A DNA stretch of 64,000 nucleotides, from the NCBI GenBank assembly GCA_000708835.1, contig DF236977.1, forward strand, positions 248,978 through 312,977, given 5' to 3'. This document shows positions 13,401 to 24,571 of the stretch, piece by piece. Every line of letters begins with the position of its first letter. Within the stretch, counting starts at the first letter, position 1. Position numbers and translations under genes: made by a program. This DNA comes from Klebsormidium nitens. Its lineage: Eukaryota; Streptophyta; Klebsormidiophyceae; Klebsormidiales; Klebsormidiaceae. The notes below the pieces were generated by a model, which did no database searches, was not told the DNA's origin, and saw nothing but the letters and a program-made list of their open reading frames with translations.

Positions 13401-15204
13401 CGTAGTCGTTGAGCTCTTTCTCAACCTCTTGCGCAGCGGGGCTCAGGGAATCTGAGCGCTGCTTTTTGGGAGACGCGCGGGGGCCGGGGTCTAGCTGCCG
13501 CAGGTTGGGCACGTAAGGCTCGTCGCCTTCCTCGCTGGGAACACTGCAAGGAGCCCGCTGAAGGTGACTCACAACCTTATTCTAGACCCAAAATTCACCC
13601 TCCATCATTACGCACGTATCAGTATATTACGAAGTAAGAGTTGGCAAGAGTGAAGTCTTTTCAGTGTTTCCTGCAGTTGGGTCCAAGTAAGAAGTCTTTG
13701 TTGAACAGAAGGGGACGCATCTCGAAAGCACTGCTATAGTCGGTTATAAGCAGGAAGTGTTGCTTACTTACTGGTCCATCTGCGGAGTTAGAAAATCTCT
13801 GCATCTTTAGGTGCACCATTGAACAGAGTACACAAGTATTCCAGCACCCGTCATCATCTGGTGAAGCGGGGCCTGCAAGAGTACTCACCTTGGTGGGGGC
13901 GAATCCCGTCTCTCTGCAAAGCTGCTCAGTGCAGGTTCCCCGATTGGTGATCGAGGGGAGAGCGGCCGAGATCCTGCCGCACTACCTGGCCGCATGGTGC
14001 GGGAAAGGCTGTCGTTGGCTACAGCCAGCCCTGTACGTGGAACAACCTCTGTCATCAAGAGACCTTCCGGTACCGTGGAGGCCCACATTTGAGGATTGAC
14101 CCTCACAAGAGTAGAAAGCAGGAGTTTGCACTATAAAGTTCGGACCGCACAGGTAAATTTTGCACGACTCAGTTCCATATGAGAAGGACTTATCTACTCA
14201 AGGGAAACCTTCCACCGAGGGTCTACATTTTGGCACTGGCAAGATAGCTGTAAACTTACCACCACTCAGACTCCTCTCTTTCCGTTTGAGGGCAGCAACG
14301 GACTGCTGCAATGATGCAGTCTGCATTTGAACATTTGACGGCAGTGAGACCCCACAAAACTTGCTGTTGATGCAATCAGTTTTATCTGCAGCTAGGATGA
14401 CCATCAGTAAGCGTCCAGTGGATGGGTTCAATGGGATGCTAGCACTGTAACTCACGGAACTGTTGCAAGTAGCCTTCCTGATCTTCGGGTCAGGTTGCTT
14501 CTTGCAGATGTGCACCTGTATTTGCCCGCTTACCGGAGGCCTCAGGACGTAACCGCTGCTTGGCGTCCTGGCGGGGCTGTCGTCCCCCTCTGAGTCATCA
14601 AACAGGTGATTGTTGTACTGGGTCACTGCACAAATAGCGGTCAGTCAGGGCCAGCTTGCTCCCTTGTAAAGCAACACAAGCTTCCCGGAAGCCTGTGGCA
14701 ATGACGACACTGTTGAGCTCAGGGTCATTTGTTCCAGATCTGACCATTTGCTCAAGCACAAGCCAGAAGTATTGAGCTGAAGTTGACATCCAGTTGCCTT
14801 ATGTCGACAAAGTCTTTGATTATCATATAGCTGCCAGATACGAGCCCCGCTCTTGGGGGCCCATATGACGTCACTTTGACACAGCAAAGATCCTTTACCC
14901 AGGATTACCAGAATCAAGGGGCGGGCGTATAAGAGAATGGTCATAAGAGCGCACCGCTGCCTGTCAGGAAGTCAACGCCCTTGTTCGGTGCCATTTGCCC
15001 AAAGCCCCCGCCCAGCTTGCTGCCTCTGGCTGGGCTACCCCTCTCAGCAGCAGCTGCATTCTCATAGGAGCGGGCAGATACGGGCCGGACAGGGGCAGCT
15101 TTGCGGGACCCCTTCTGAGAACCCAGGCCGGCCCCCCAGTGGTCGCCCCGGATGTCCAGCTCATCTGCCTCTGAGCCGCCACTCCTAAACGATGCTTGCT
15201 CCAT
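10416..15204 (-). CDS. Tubby-like protein without an F-box
   Basis: Thirteen exons join in phase: 14955-15204, 14534-14625, 13889-14046, 13390-13543, 13085-13174, 12651-12793, 12399-12462, 12093-12175, 11792-11954, 11520-11603, 11093-11203, 10720-10773 and 10416-10466. The product is 498 aa. Residues 1 to about 248 are polar, Ser/Gly/Pro-rich and look disordered. From about 249 the whole tubby barrel is visible: [82 protein letters not shown] and the family's C-terminal [16 protein letters not shown]. The Lys-x-Arg pair before NFMGTEF corresponds to the phosphoinositide-binding residues of mouse Tubby (family knowledge). Most land-plant tubby proteins carry an N-terminal F-box, and none is seen here, so the architecture is more like the animal one. 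A role as a membrane-lipid-tethered adaptor is inferred. Confidence 0.93.
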
Positions 15205-17014
15205 TGTGCTGTCTGTCAAGCAAATGGCCCGTTCAGGCGTAGTCCACGCACCTTCGCAAACTGTCTTGGTCCAACGACTCAAATCGATCACTATCTGTGG
15301 GGCCCATCAGCTTCCTCTTGCAGAGGTTGTAGCAGGTCACTTCCTCTGGATCCTAAGCTGCAAGTGAGCTCAACCTGAGCATTCGATGTCTTGACTTCAA
15401 TTGGTTGAGCCGAGCTGCTATGTACTGTAATTGCTACTTGCTACTTGCAACTAGTAAGTACAGCATTTTACTGCTGTAGCTTTGATGAGCTGCAGGCTGT
15501 CCCGTATGAAAGGTTTCTTTTGCTTTCAAAGCCTGCCTGTTCCCCCAACTGTTACGAGCTTTGAATGCTGCGCACGTCAGTCACTCTACAATCTAGCTGT
15601 ACTTCAGGTTCTTGGCAGGCTGCCAGTGCTGGCACCGAATGCGGCTGCTGTATCACGAAGTGTCATCAAGCAGATTGCCAGAATTTGCCTACAAAGCTTG
15701 GTTTACCTATATGGCCGCCTGGCCGCCAGAAACCGACCTGCGCGCGCGTTCTTGCAGTAGGTATCGATCACGGCCGCTGGATAAAACTTAAAGTTAAAGG
15801 CAATCCTCTGCAGCGTCCGCTTCCTCTGCAGCGTTTGCTTGCTTGGGTCGGCCGAAGAGGATGTCTTTGGCCGGGCAGGTTGGAACAATCGCCGCCGGCA
15901 GAAGGCTTTCGTTCAATTGGTTTACCAATCAGCAGCATCACCGGGCACTTTCTGCCGGTGCTCGTAGAGGACCCGAAGCTTGAGGGCGGCACAAAACGGT
16001 CATGATGGACCTTCAAAGTCTGAGAAGCCAAGGTCTGCAAAGAAGCGTCTTGACATCCTCATGCAGACAGAGAGATACCTCATGCAGACAGAGTGAGATA
16101 CCTCCACTGCAGTCTGCTGGCACCAGGGTTCAGCTGTGAAAATTAGACAATGTGAAAAGCAAAGACGTGACTAGGAACTTGAGTCCTAGTCACTGGCCCG
16201 TCATGGCATTCTGCTTGGGAAATGTCCGGCCAACTAAGAATTCGTCCTTCTGCCACAATCAGGCTGTGCTTGCTCTCTCCAAAATTAAACATTTGATTTG
16301 AACGTTGCTGCCTTCCTGCAGCATACCATGTACGACAGGTCCATCTTTGCTACTGATTTTTGAATGCTGCTAAGCACTAATAGCTTTGAGCCGTTCTCAA
16401 TCTAGGCGACAGCACAGTCTGTGAGAAGCCTGCACGTAATCTGAGCAGCCCAACTCAGGACAAGAGGATTTAATTCTCCACAGGATCGGAAGCAGGGTCT
16501 GCCATTTGCTACTTACGCATTTGGAGCTTGGTGAGCCCTTACCTGTCTGTAAAATGTTTTGCCAGTCACTGACATGTCTTGTCCATGACACCCGTCCTTC
16601 CTCATGATAGGCGACAAGAAACCCTTGGGGCTGTTCCAATCAAGACAGTCAAAACCCAGTTTTCAGCTTTAAGATCCGGAAAGCTTGAAGACTGTTATTG
16701 TAGATGGAGATCTGTCCCTCAGTGTCCATGCTTCTGATAAGGCCCACAAAAAGCACCACTGGGGGCAAAATTCATGCAATTCACCAGCAGGAAATCACTA
16801 CTCCCACATCTGGAAGCAAGCGCAAGCATGCATTGCCCCATGAACAATGAGGCTTTCTGAAAAAAATTCTCAGACAGGAAAAGCTGAGGCTCAAGACGGC
16901 TTGGAAAAAACCTGTGTCACCAGAATCTTCCTGCAAAGGCATTCTGCAGTTCATTGATCTTCCTTCCTGTGTCTATTTCGATCTGCCTGTGCAGTCAAAG
17001 CTGCGCGACCAGCA
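15205..17014. promoter_or_regulatory. Divergent 5' spacer between Tubby (-) and HNH-Myb (+) genes
   Basis: The two start codons point away from each other across 1.8 kb, so both promoters and 5' leaders must lie here. No coding exon is supported; the minus-strand open frame at 16397-16639 has no domain or splice context. A short imperfect tandem duplication of 21 and 23 bp lies at 16060-16103. I could not identify a core promoter element with confidence. Confidence 0.5.
16060..16103. repeat. Two-copy tandem duplication (21/23 bp)
   Basis: The unit beginning CATGCAGACAGAG and ending GATACCT is present at 16060-16080 and again at 16081-16103, where the second copy has a 2-bp insertion. It lies in the divergent spacer and has no evident function. 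Confidence 0.85.
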
Positions 17015-20000
17015 ATGACATCATGCACGGCGGTGGATGGTGCTGTTGATCCAGAAAGTGGATACCCTCGCAAGTTTGAGCGCATCTGCAAAGGGGCGCT
17101 GCGGAGCCGCTACATTCGGTATCCTTGCGGGCCCCCGACAGCCTTTGTTTCTGACATTGTCACAGTCAATGAGGTAAGCCCAATTGGAGTGAGCGCTCTA
17201 CCTCTGCCATAATGCGACTAGGTCACTGATACTATTGTCTTTGATGAGCTTGAGCAGAACTCGAGAAATTCTAATTGTGGAGCTCCCTCCTTAGGTTGGG
17301 TTACTTCGCGTTCTATCTTTGTGGCTCCACTAAAAGCTATGGCCCCTTGCACCTCTCACATGCTCTATGCAATACAGGAGGTTGATGTCATTGCGCTGGA
17401 AGCGCAGTTCCCTGTCATTCCAGAGAGTGACAGAGCAAGCACCAGCACCGAGCGCTTTCGACAAGCCCTGTGGAATCAGCTGGACTCCTTAAGGTGCCAA
17501 CCTCACCTTTTTGAAGGCTTTTGTGTTGGAAACGCCATAAGAGATGCACTTCACTTGGAGCAGTTTATGATTGAAGTAATGAAGGCTCACGATGATAGTA
17601 CATCCCTCTCCTGAAAGTGGCCTGGGCAACAGCATGTCAGTTGGTGAAACCAGAACAGGACAGGTCAACCCGCCTGTCGTCTTTTCAAACCTCGCAACAT
17701 CCTGGATGCAAAGATACGATCATATTTGTCAATCCGCTTGCAGGGGCTTTGACGACAGCTTGATCCGTGTAGACAAGTATGGCAACGTGCTGTACCGTTT
17801 GGCAGAGCCGGGCTCTCCACTCTACGGCCAGATTGACCACTGGTTCCCTGTTGCAAGTGAGCCATTCACACAGATTCCTCTGCGTTACTTCCACGGCAGC
17901 TCCTACTTGCGTGACACGTCTGACTACTGACGCTGATATGTGCAGCAATATTCTTTTCGAGAAATGGTTGTGCAGCGGCTAAGCTTTTCGAGAGCACAAC
18001 AGTCGGGTGCTTCGACGAATATCACATCCTTGCCCGAGGCACGTTGCGCATCAACTCCACTCCACGATGAGGCTTCAATGTTGCTTTTGCCCTATTGGTA
18101 TTGGTTTTTCGCCTTCGGTTTGAGCTGAAGCTGGTACTGCACTCCCACAACAGGCAGCCTGCCTGTGCCGCGCTGCCTGCTCCGTTCTCTTTTACAATCC
18201 CCCTTTGAGTATGCTCCGTGTGTGTTCAGGGGGCGGCCTGTCGGTGCTCCCCAACCTGGCCAGCATCTACTGGGAGGCCAACAAGCACAAGGGCGACCAG
18301 CTCGAGTTCCTGGTGCCCTGGTATGATCTCCAGTGCGGCGTCCACTTCACGCGCTTCATCAGCACCTTCGCCTCCACCGACCTCGTACTCAGGTCGCCAG
18401 CCTGCCTCATAGTCTACCGCAATTGCTCATTAATCCTGGCGTCCTTGGTTCTCTTCAGCAACTCTCACAACGTACAAAGCTGGCAGAGGCGGAAGCGTTT
18501 CAGACGTTGCTGTTCTTCATTCTATAGCTCATTCGACAAATCCGTGAATCTGTGGATTTTATAACAGCTGAACAGCTCTGCTTCCAAATGCAACCCCTGA
18601 GTGGAGGTTGGAGAGGAGTTCGCTGCAACAACACCGTGACAGGATCCTCACTGACTATGTTGGCCCCTCTCTGCAGGCAGCGCATGTTCGCTCTCTTCTT
18701 TGGTAGCGACGGCGAGGCGCACCACGTGGTCGCGGACTGGGCTGCTCCCAGCTTGAGCCGGACGGCCTACATCGCGTCAGCAGTGGTCAGCATGGACGCG
18801 CAAGCAAGCAGCAAGGGCCCGGGAGCAGTCAGACAGATCAAGAAAGGTGGGGCGCCGACTGGAGTGCTGGATGTCGGAGCCAGCGCCTCGTATCTTGCCG
18901 CCTTCTTGGGTCAAGAAAGCTTCGGCTGCAAGCATTTGTAAACTCAAGGCCGAAGCAACATCAATAGTCTTTGAAAGTTGAACTTACTTTTCAGCGTTCT
19001 TTCCGCTTTCGAACTCACTCCCCGTATTAGCTGGACTGGCGTGCAGCTGGACGGCCTTACTTATACCAGGCAGCTCACAGCGGAACCTGATGCGTTTTGG
19101 TCTTAACTTAGGCATGCCTTTCGCATGATTGAAGCGGCCGGCTCGAAGAAGTCGCACGACCGCCGTCTTATTTGTGTTGATGATGTTGCAAAGCCCGAGC
19201 AACCCTGCAAACAAGAGGGCACCAGCTCCCACATCCAAATTACATACCCACTGCTCGCAGCTGGCTCCTTTTGCCGGAACGACTTGTTCATCCCTCTGTC
19301 CGGTTTTCGCGCAGGAGAGCAGCGGCGGTCGACTAAGCCGTGGACGGCGGAGGAGACGGCCGCGCTGCAGGCGGCGGTGGCCAAGCACAGCGAGCCGGGC
19401 CAGCGGTCGCTGCCGCTGCACAAGTGCCGCGAGATCCTGGCGGGCTACCGCATCTTCCGGGACGCGCAGCGCGAACCAAAGGACCTCTACGACAAGGTGA
19501 GCGGCCGCGCTGGAACCGGGAGCAAAGCTGTCTCTTGGTCGGAAGAGGGGATTTTGCGGGGCCGCGGACTGAAGTTGTGGAGCCGCACTCATCCATCATG
19601 AAGCAATTTCTAGAGTTCCTGGGCGAAGGGTGAGCAATTGCTAGGGTCTCTCCAGTTGCAGTCTTACATACTTTGCAACTTTCATCTAGTTGGCAGCATG
19701 TCACTTTGCCACCACCATTTGCAATCTCAAGACTTTGGCGGACAGAACTTCTGCTTCGCAGAATGATGGCCTCGTTTCGCATCAGAGCGGGCAGCGTCGT
19801 GAAATTGCGCTCAACTCTTTCGCAGTGGAGGAACCTGCAAAACCAGCAGTCCAAGGGCGGCACCCCCCGCCGGTCCAGCGCCAATGCCTCCTCCCCCTGC
19901 CCCGCCGCCACCAGCCCCGCCCCATTCCGGCGCATCTCCTATTCCAACGAGAACCGCGCCGAAACCCACTCCCAAGCGCGGAGACTCTCGTGGAGCCAGC

Positions 20001-23000
20001 CGCCGGAACACAGGCCGATCGTCAAAGGGGCTGCCGCCACGTGTCACTCCCGGAATGCGCCATCTGGCTCCCCCAGCCTGCCCCGGCCACCTCTGGGCCA
20101 GCGGGACCTGAACAGCTGGAGGCTGGAGGCGGACTTTGCGCGCGCGTGCAATCTGAGCGACGGCTCATCGGACAGCGGAGACGAGTTGCAAACACTGAGT
20201 TGGAGGCGGGGCAGAGACACAGTGACCCGCACTCTTGGTGCGACAGTTCGGGCACCGTTTGAGGAACGGTCGACAGTTGCACGGCCCCAGGCGATTGGCG
20301 CCCGTCGGGAAAGCCTCAGCGTCAACCAACTTTCGGAGAGGAACGCCGCGATAACGGTTGTGGATCAGAACGCCGGGCTGGCCGCACGATTGCACGAGCT
20401 TGAGGGGCAGAAGGAATGCTTACTGCGGGAAGGAGACGCGGCCGCGCAGCGGCGGGAGGACCTGCTGTGCGAGGTGGCCCTCGTCGAGCAGGAGGTGCGC
20501 GAGCACGCGCGCACGCTGGAGGCGAAGCGCGCGGAGAACGAGGCTCTGGCTGACAGCTTGAAGGCGGCGGAGAGGAAGCGGGACGAATTGGTTGGGGAGT
20601 GGGGCCAGACAGCGCAAAGGCAGCGGGAGCTGGCTGGCAACATTCGCGAGGCGCAAGCGGAGACTGCGAGGAAGGAGGAGGAGGAGGAGCGGCTGCGGGA
20701 GGAGATTCAGAAAGTGCGGGAGGGGCTGGCGCTGCAGCTGACGCAAGCAGAAGAGGCGCTGGAGGAGGCGGAGCGCGGGCTGCGGGGGCTGCGGCAGGAG
20801 CGGGCGGAACTCAAGTAAGGGAGCACGCTTTGGATGTCAGAGCCATGTGATGTTTGTCGAGGATGAGCAATGGTTCAGCCAGCTCCTCTTTGGAACGAAA
20901 GCGGCTTTGTTGGAAGAAACGAACCTGAGCGCGAGAAAATACGCTTTCAGCGGTGGGCGGAATCCTCGGTTGCTCACAATCAAAAAGCAAGGACAAGACG
21001 AAGAGACAATTCACGCAAGCGGCAGACTGATTCGTCAGTGAAGTAGAAGGCCTGTATGGATAGGTTCATGCTGGATCTTTTGCAGAACATCGATCCGTCG
21101 TGGCAAGGGCCGCGAGCGCGTTGCTAACGGCACCTCTGCATGAGCTACGTCGATCTACTGCTGACAGCCCGGTCTTCGCGCGCAGGGTGGAACGCGATAC
21201 GCTGAGGAAGAAGAGCGCGGCGTGCGAGGAGGAGAAGCGAATACTCGAGACAAGCATCAAGAAGCTCAAAGAAGAGTAAGGCTCGAATCATAATCCGACG
21301 CTGACCAGCAATCTCCGGTCGAAGCTGGTCCTGAGGGGAATCCGGGGCCCGGGCCAAGACGTGATGCCCTCCGTCTACGTGTACGTCTTCGACACACTCT
21401 ACAGCTTCTAAAGATTGGCGAAGCACTGGCTAATTGCTTTGTGCTCCAAGGCTGCATATAAGCAGCCCAGAGTCCGCTTTGCCAATGGGTCGTCCTGTCC
21501 GATGCCTGAACCAGAATTCGTCGGTCCAGGCGCCTTGTTGAAATTCACAGCTTTCTTTGGTACTCATTTTGTTCCTTTAAGAGTCGGCCCCTTCGTTAAA
21601 ACCTCCCTCAATCAGCATATAACATGTTGCTCATTGAGCTATTGAGTCAGCGAAGTTCCGTGCCAGTTAGGTCTTTGGGTTACACGGTAAAACCAGTTTG
21701 TCAGGGCAAAACTTGTTCATACCTCCTCTTGAAAACCATTTCGGAGGACGCAGGTTTCATATTCCTGGTAAGTTTCGTCCGCTGCTGCACCTATTTTTGA
21801 GGTTTTCAACTTTCTGGATTGATGGGGTGGTGTGAACGCTCTATCGTCGAGCTTTTACTACGCTGTGTTCGGTTCTATTGGACCGCTCGAAGGCCGTCCG
21901 TTGAATGTTTCCTCCCAAGGTCGGGGCTCTCGTTCCATCGCCTTTCTTAATCAGATCTGACGGTTCCTTTATGGCCTTGGGTGCAGGTGCGAGGACTTGG
22001 CCATGCAACTGGACCTGGACATGCCGGCGCTGCGCCAGTGGCAGATCCGCGCAGCGGAGGCGGAGCAGCAGAGCAGTCTCGCGGAGCAGCGGGAGGCCGC
22101 CTTCCAGCACGACCTGCAAGTCTGCACGGAGCGAGTTGAGAAGCTGGAAGCCGAGCTTGAGTCCGCGCGGGAAGCAGCGGAAAAGGCGGAGCGGAGCGCG
22201 GAAACGGAACGGGAAGTGGTGGCGCGGCTGCAGGGGCGGCTGAAGGAGGTGCGCAGTGAGAGGAAGCGCGCGCGCGAGGAGTGCGAGGAGCTACAGCTGA
22301 AGAGGGGCGTGCTGGAGGACAGGCTGCGGGAGGAGGAACTAGACTGGCGGGAGGAGGAAGAGGGAAAAGAGAACGAGCGAGCGGCGGTGGAGAAAGTGGC
22401 AGAGGGGCTGGAGAAGATGAGGCTGGCAAAAGGAGGCGGAGAGGTAGAGAGATCTGCGCAAGATGCTCTGGGAAACGCGGAATGGCCGGAAGACGAGGGC
22501 GAAACAAGCGACGCCGAGACCGATGTGCTGGAGGAGGCGGGAGATAGGGATACAGAAGCGGAAAGTCCTCCGCTGGGACTCAAAGAGGTTGACGGGACGG
22601 AGGAAGATAAAGGCGCTGAAGTCGGCGACAAGTCCGAAGAGCGGGACAATACAGAGAGCGGATCGGGCGACGGGGCGGAGACCGGCGAAGGGCCCTTGGA
22701 AGAGGATGGGGTGCGGGGCGTAGAGTCGGGATGGATGGATACCGCTTGGGGGAGTGAAAAAGGTGGGGTAAACGCGAGGGTGGAGCTGGATGCAGAATCG
22801 GAGGACGAGGAAGAAGTGATACCAGAAGTGATGGGGGATGTTTTCGCGGAGGACGGGCCTGAGCAGGACCCAATGTCCGGTAAGCGCGAAGCAGGGGAGA
22901 CTGACGGAACCAAGCTCAATCCCCTGGATTTGCCCAACGACCTCCAGGCCAGCGCCAGTGTGACGACACGCGCGCCCCCGTCGCCTGGCACTGCCGTGGG

Positions 23001-23409
23001 GCAGATTGCGACAGGTCTGGGGAGGTCAGAGGGACAGCCCGTGGTGAGCTGCTCCTTCGAGAAGGCGACGGTGGACCTTACTTCAGAGTCTTCGGTTGGT
23101 GCTTACACGTCAGCCGATGGGGGCAGTGAAGAGGCTACCGCGAGCGAGTTGGACATGCACAGTGAGTCTTCTGTGCCCTCTTTGGCTTGTACGGGATGCG
23201 TCAGTTCTGTAGGAGCGGTTGAAACGGCGCTGTCGGTCCCGGTGCTGGACGAGCGGTCAGCAGTGGAGTGCAGGGTGCGGGGCTGGCTGGAGGCACTGGA
23301 AACAGAGTCAGAGGGATGGGACGGAGAGTTGATAGGAATTGCACCCTTAACAACGGATCAAGACACACTGTCCCGCCAGAGTCAAGTGGAAGGGGCGCCA
23401 AGGAGTTGA
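17015..23409 (+). CDS. HNH-like, Myb/SANT-like and coiled-coil protein
   Basis: Nine exons join in phase: 17015-17173, 17378-17575, 17664-17856, 18230-18392, 18677-18846, 19315-19496, 19826-20814, 21186-21275 and 21987-23409. They encode 1,188 aa; the 88-bp second intron is the least certain junction. An HNH-like motif spans the third intron: DHWFPVA, then RGGLSVLPNL, then ANKHKGD, giving His178, Asn192 and Asn201. Residues about 296-365 form a Myb/SANT-like segment that starts KPWTAEETAALQ and ends LYDKWRNLQ, which resembles the telobox-type VDLKDKWRNL end of plant TRF-like Myb proteins. A Ser/Pro-rich linker follows. Residues about 537-858 are a long charged coiled coil, and the tail to 1,188 is strongly acidic. 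A nuclear, DNA-binding protein is the reasonable inference. Whether the HNH fold still cuts DNA is unknown. The C-terminal exon is intronless and unusually rich in Glu. Confidence 0.75.
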
Positions 23410-24571
23410 TAGGACTTCTGCTCGATCTTAAGCTGATTGCCTGTACATTGATACGGGTCACAGGCCAGGATGCAAAGGCTGTTATTTGGAACTACACGCT
23501 GTTTGTGAATCTCAACTTCCGGAGAAGTGAACGCGCCTTTGTACATCAATGTTCCGCAACCGAATGCACGATCCTGCACATAATAGACCACTTGCTGGAT
23601 GATCCAACTCCTCTATATTCAGATGCTTTGAAAGGACAATCCACAGAGTGCCTCCTCAAGACTTTGACAAATGTCCACAGACTTTGGGAGATTGCAAAGT
23701 TTGCATGGTGCATAGCACCGTTGTTTGTGATCGCCTAGCATACACTATTTAAGTGGCACGGGAGGCCCGCATGCCCATCTTTCAAATATATTCAATCTGA
23801 AATTTAAGGTCGTACGCGTACATGCATACCCAGCATGCAACGTGAGCTCGTGGCTGCCCCGGATACACATGTGTTCATGTTCATCTATGTCGCGCAAGAT
23901 ACGAAGATGCTTCAGCTCAGCACGTTAAGAATGTACTACTGATTGGAACGGTGTACGAGTGCCTACCTTATCGATGGTAATTCGACAGCTTGATATCTGC
24001 ACCAGCCGGCGTGCGCGGCATGCACAGTCATGGAAGTTGCGCACTCACATGGTTGCATCATGGTCGTGCTGACAACTGTTGGATAGTTCATTTTCCATGT
24101 GTAGGATGCCACTTTGCAGTGCGCGGCCCCAACGCGGCAGGCTCACAGCTCGATTTATGCGCCTCCAATGCTGTGGCATTGCAATGATGCATAGGAAACT
24201 CTTTTGATTCAACATGGAACTGGAACATTGCTCTCGACCCAAACGCACTCCATGCAACAAGTAAAGCTGTCAGATTGGTACTTATTTCTCAGTTCTAGTT
24301 AGAATACATGAAGTTCAGGGATAGCCTACTAGTCAACTCGAGGTTTGTGCTCCGAGGCTGTGTATGATCAGCTAAATGCAACTCTTCGAGTCACATGTCT
24401 GCCGCTCAATCACGAAAGCACGACTCCCTGAAGGTACTACTGAACGACTCAACTCTGAACCTTGTGTCATCACTTCATTGCAACAAATCTGCTGCACGTT
24501 TGAGAGATCAAAAACTTTCCTGACTGCGAGCTCACTGGGGTAGACCGGACCCCAGACTGGAAGTGAACTGT
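23410..24571. other. Convergent 3' spacer
   Basis: The HNH-Myb gene (+) and HEMA (-) end facing each other across 1.16 kb. The stretch is AT-richer than the exons. I see no gene or repeat in it; open frames here are short and featureless. Confidence 0.6.

Noticed and set aside
21969-22991. 340-codon minus-strand Ser/Pro-rich frame
   Set aside because: It is the antisense of the acidic coiled-coil exon of the HNH-Myb gene; Glu/Lys codons read backwards give Ser/Phe/Leu/Pro.
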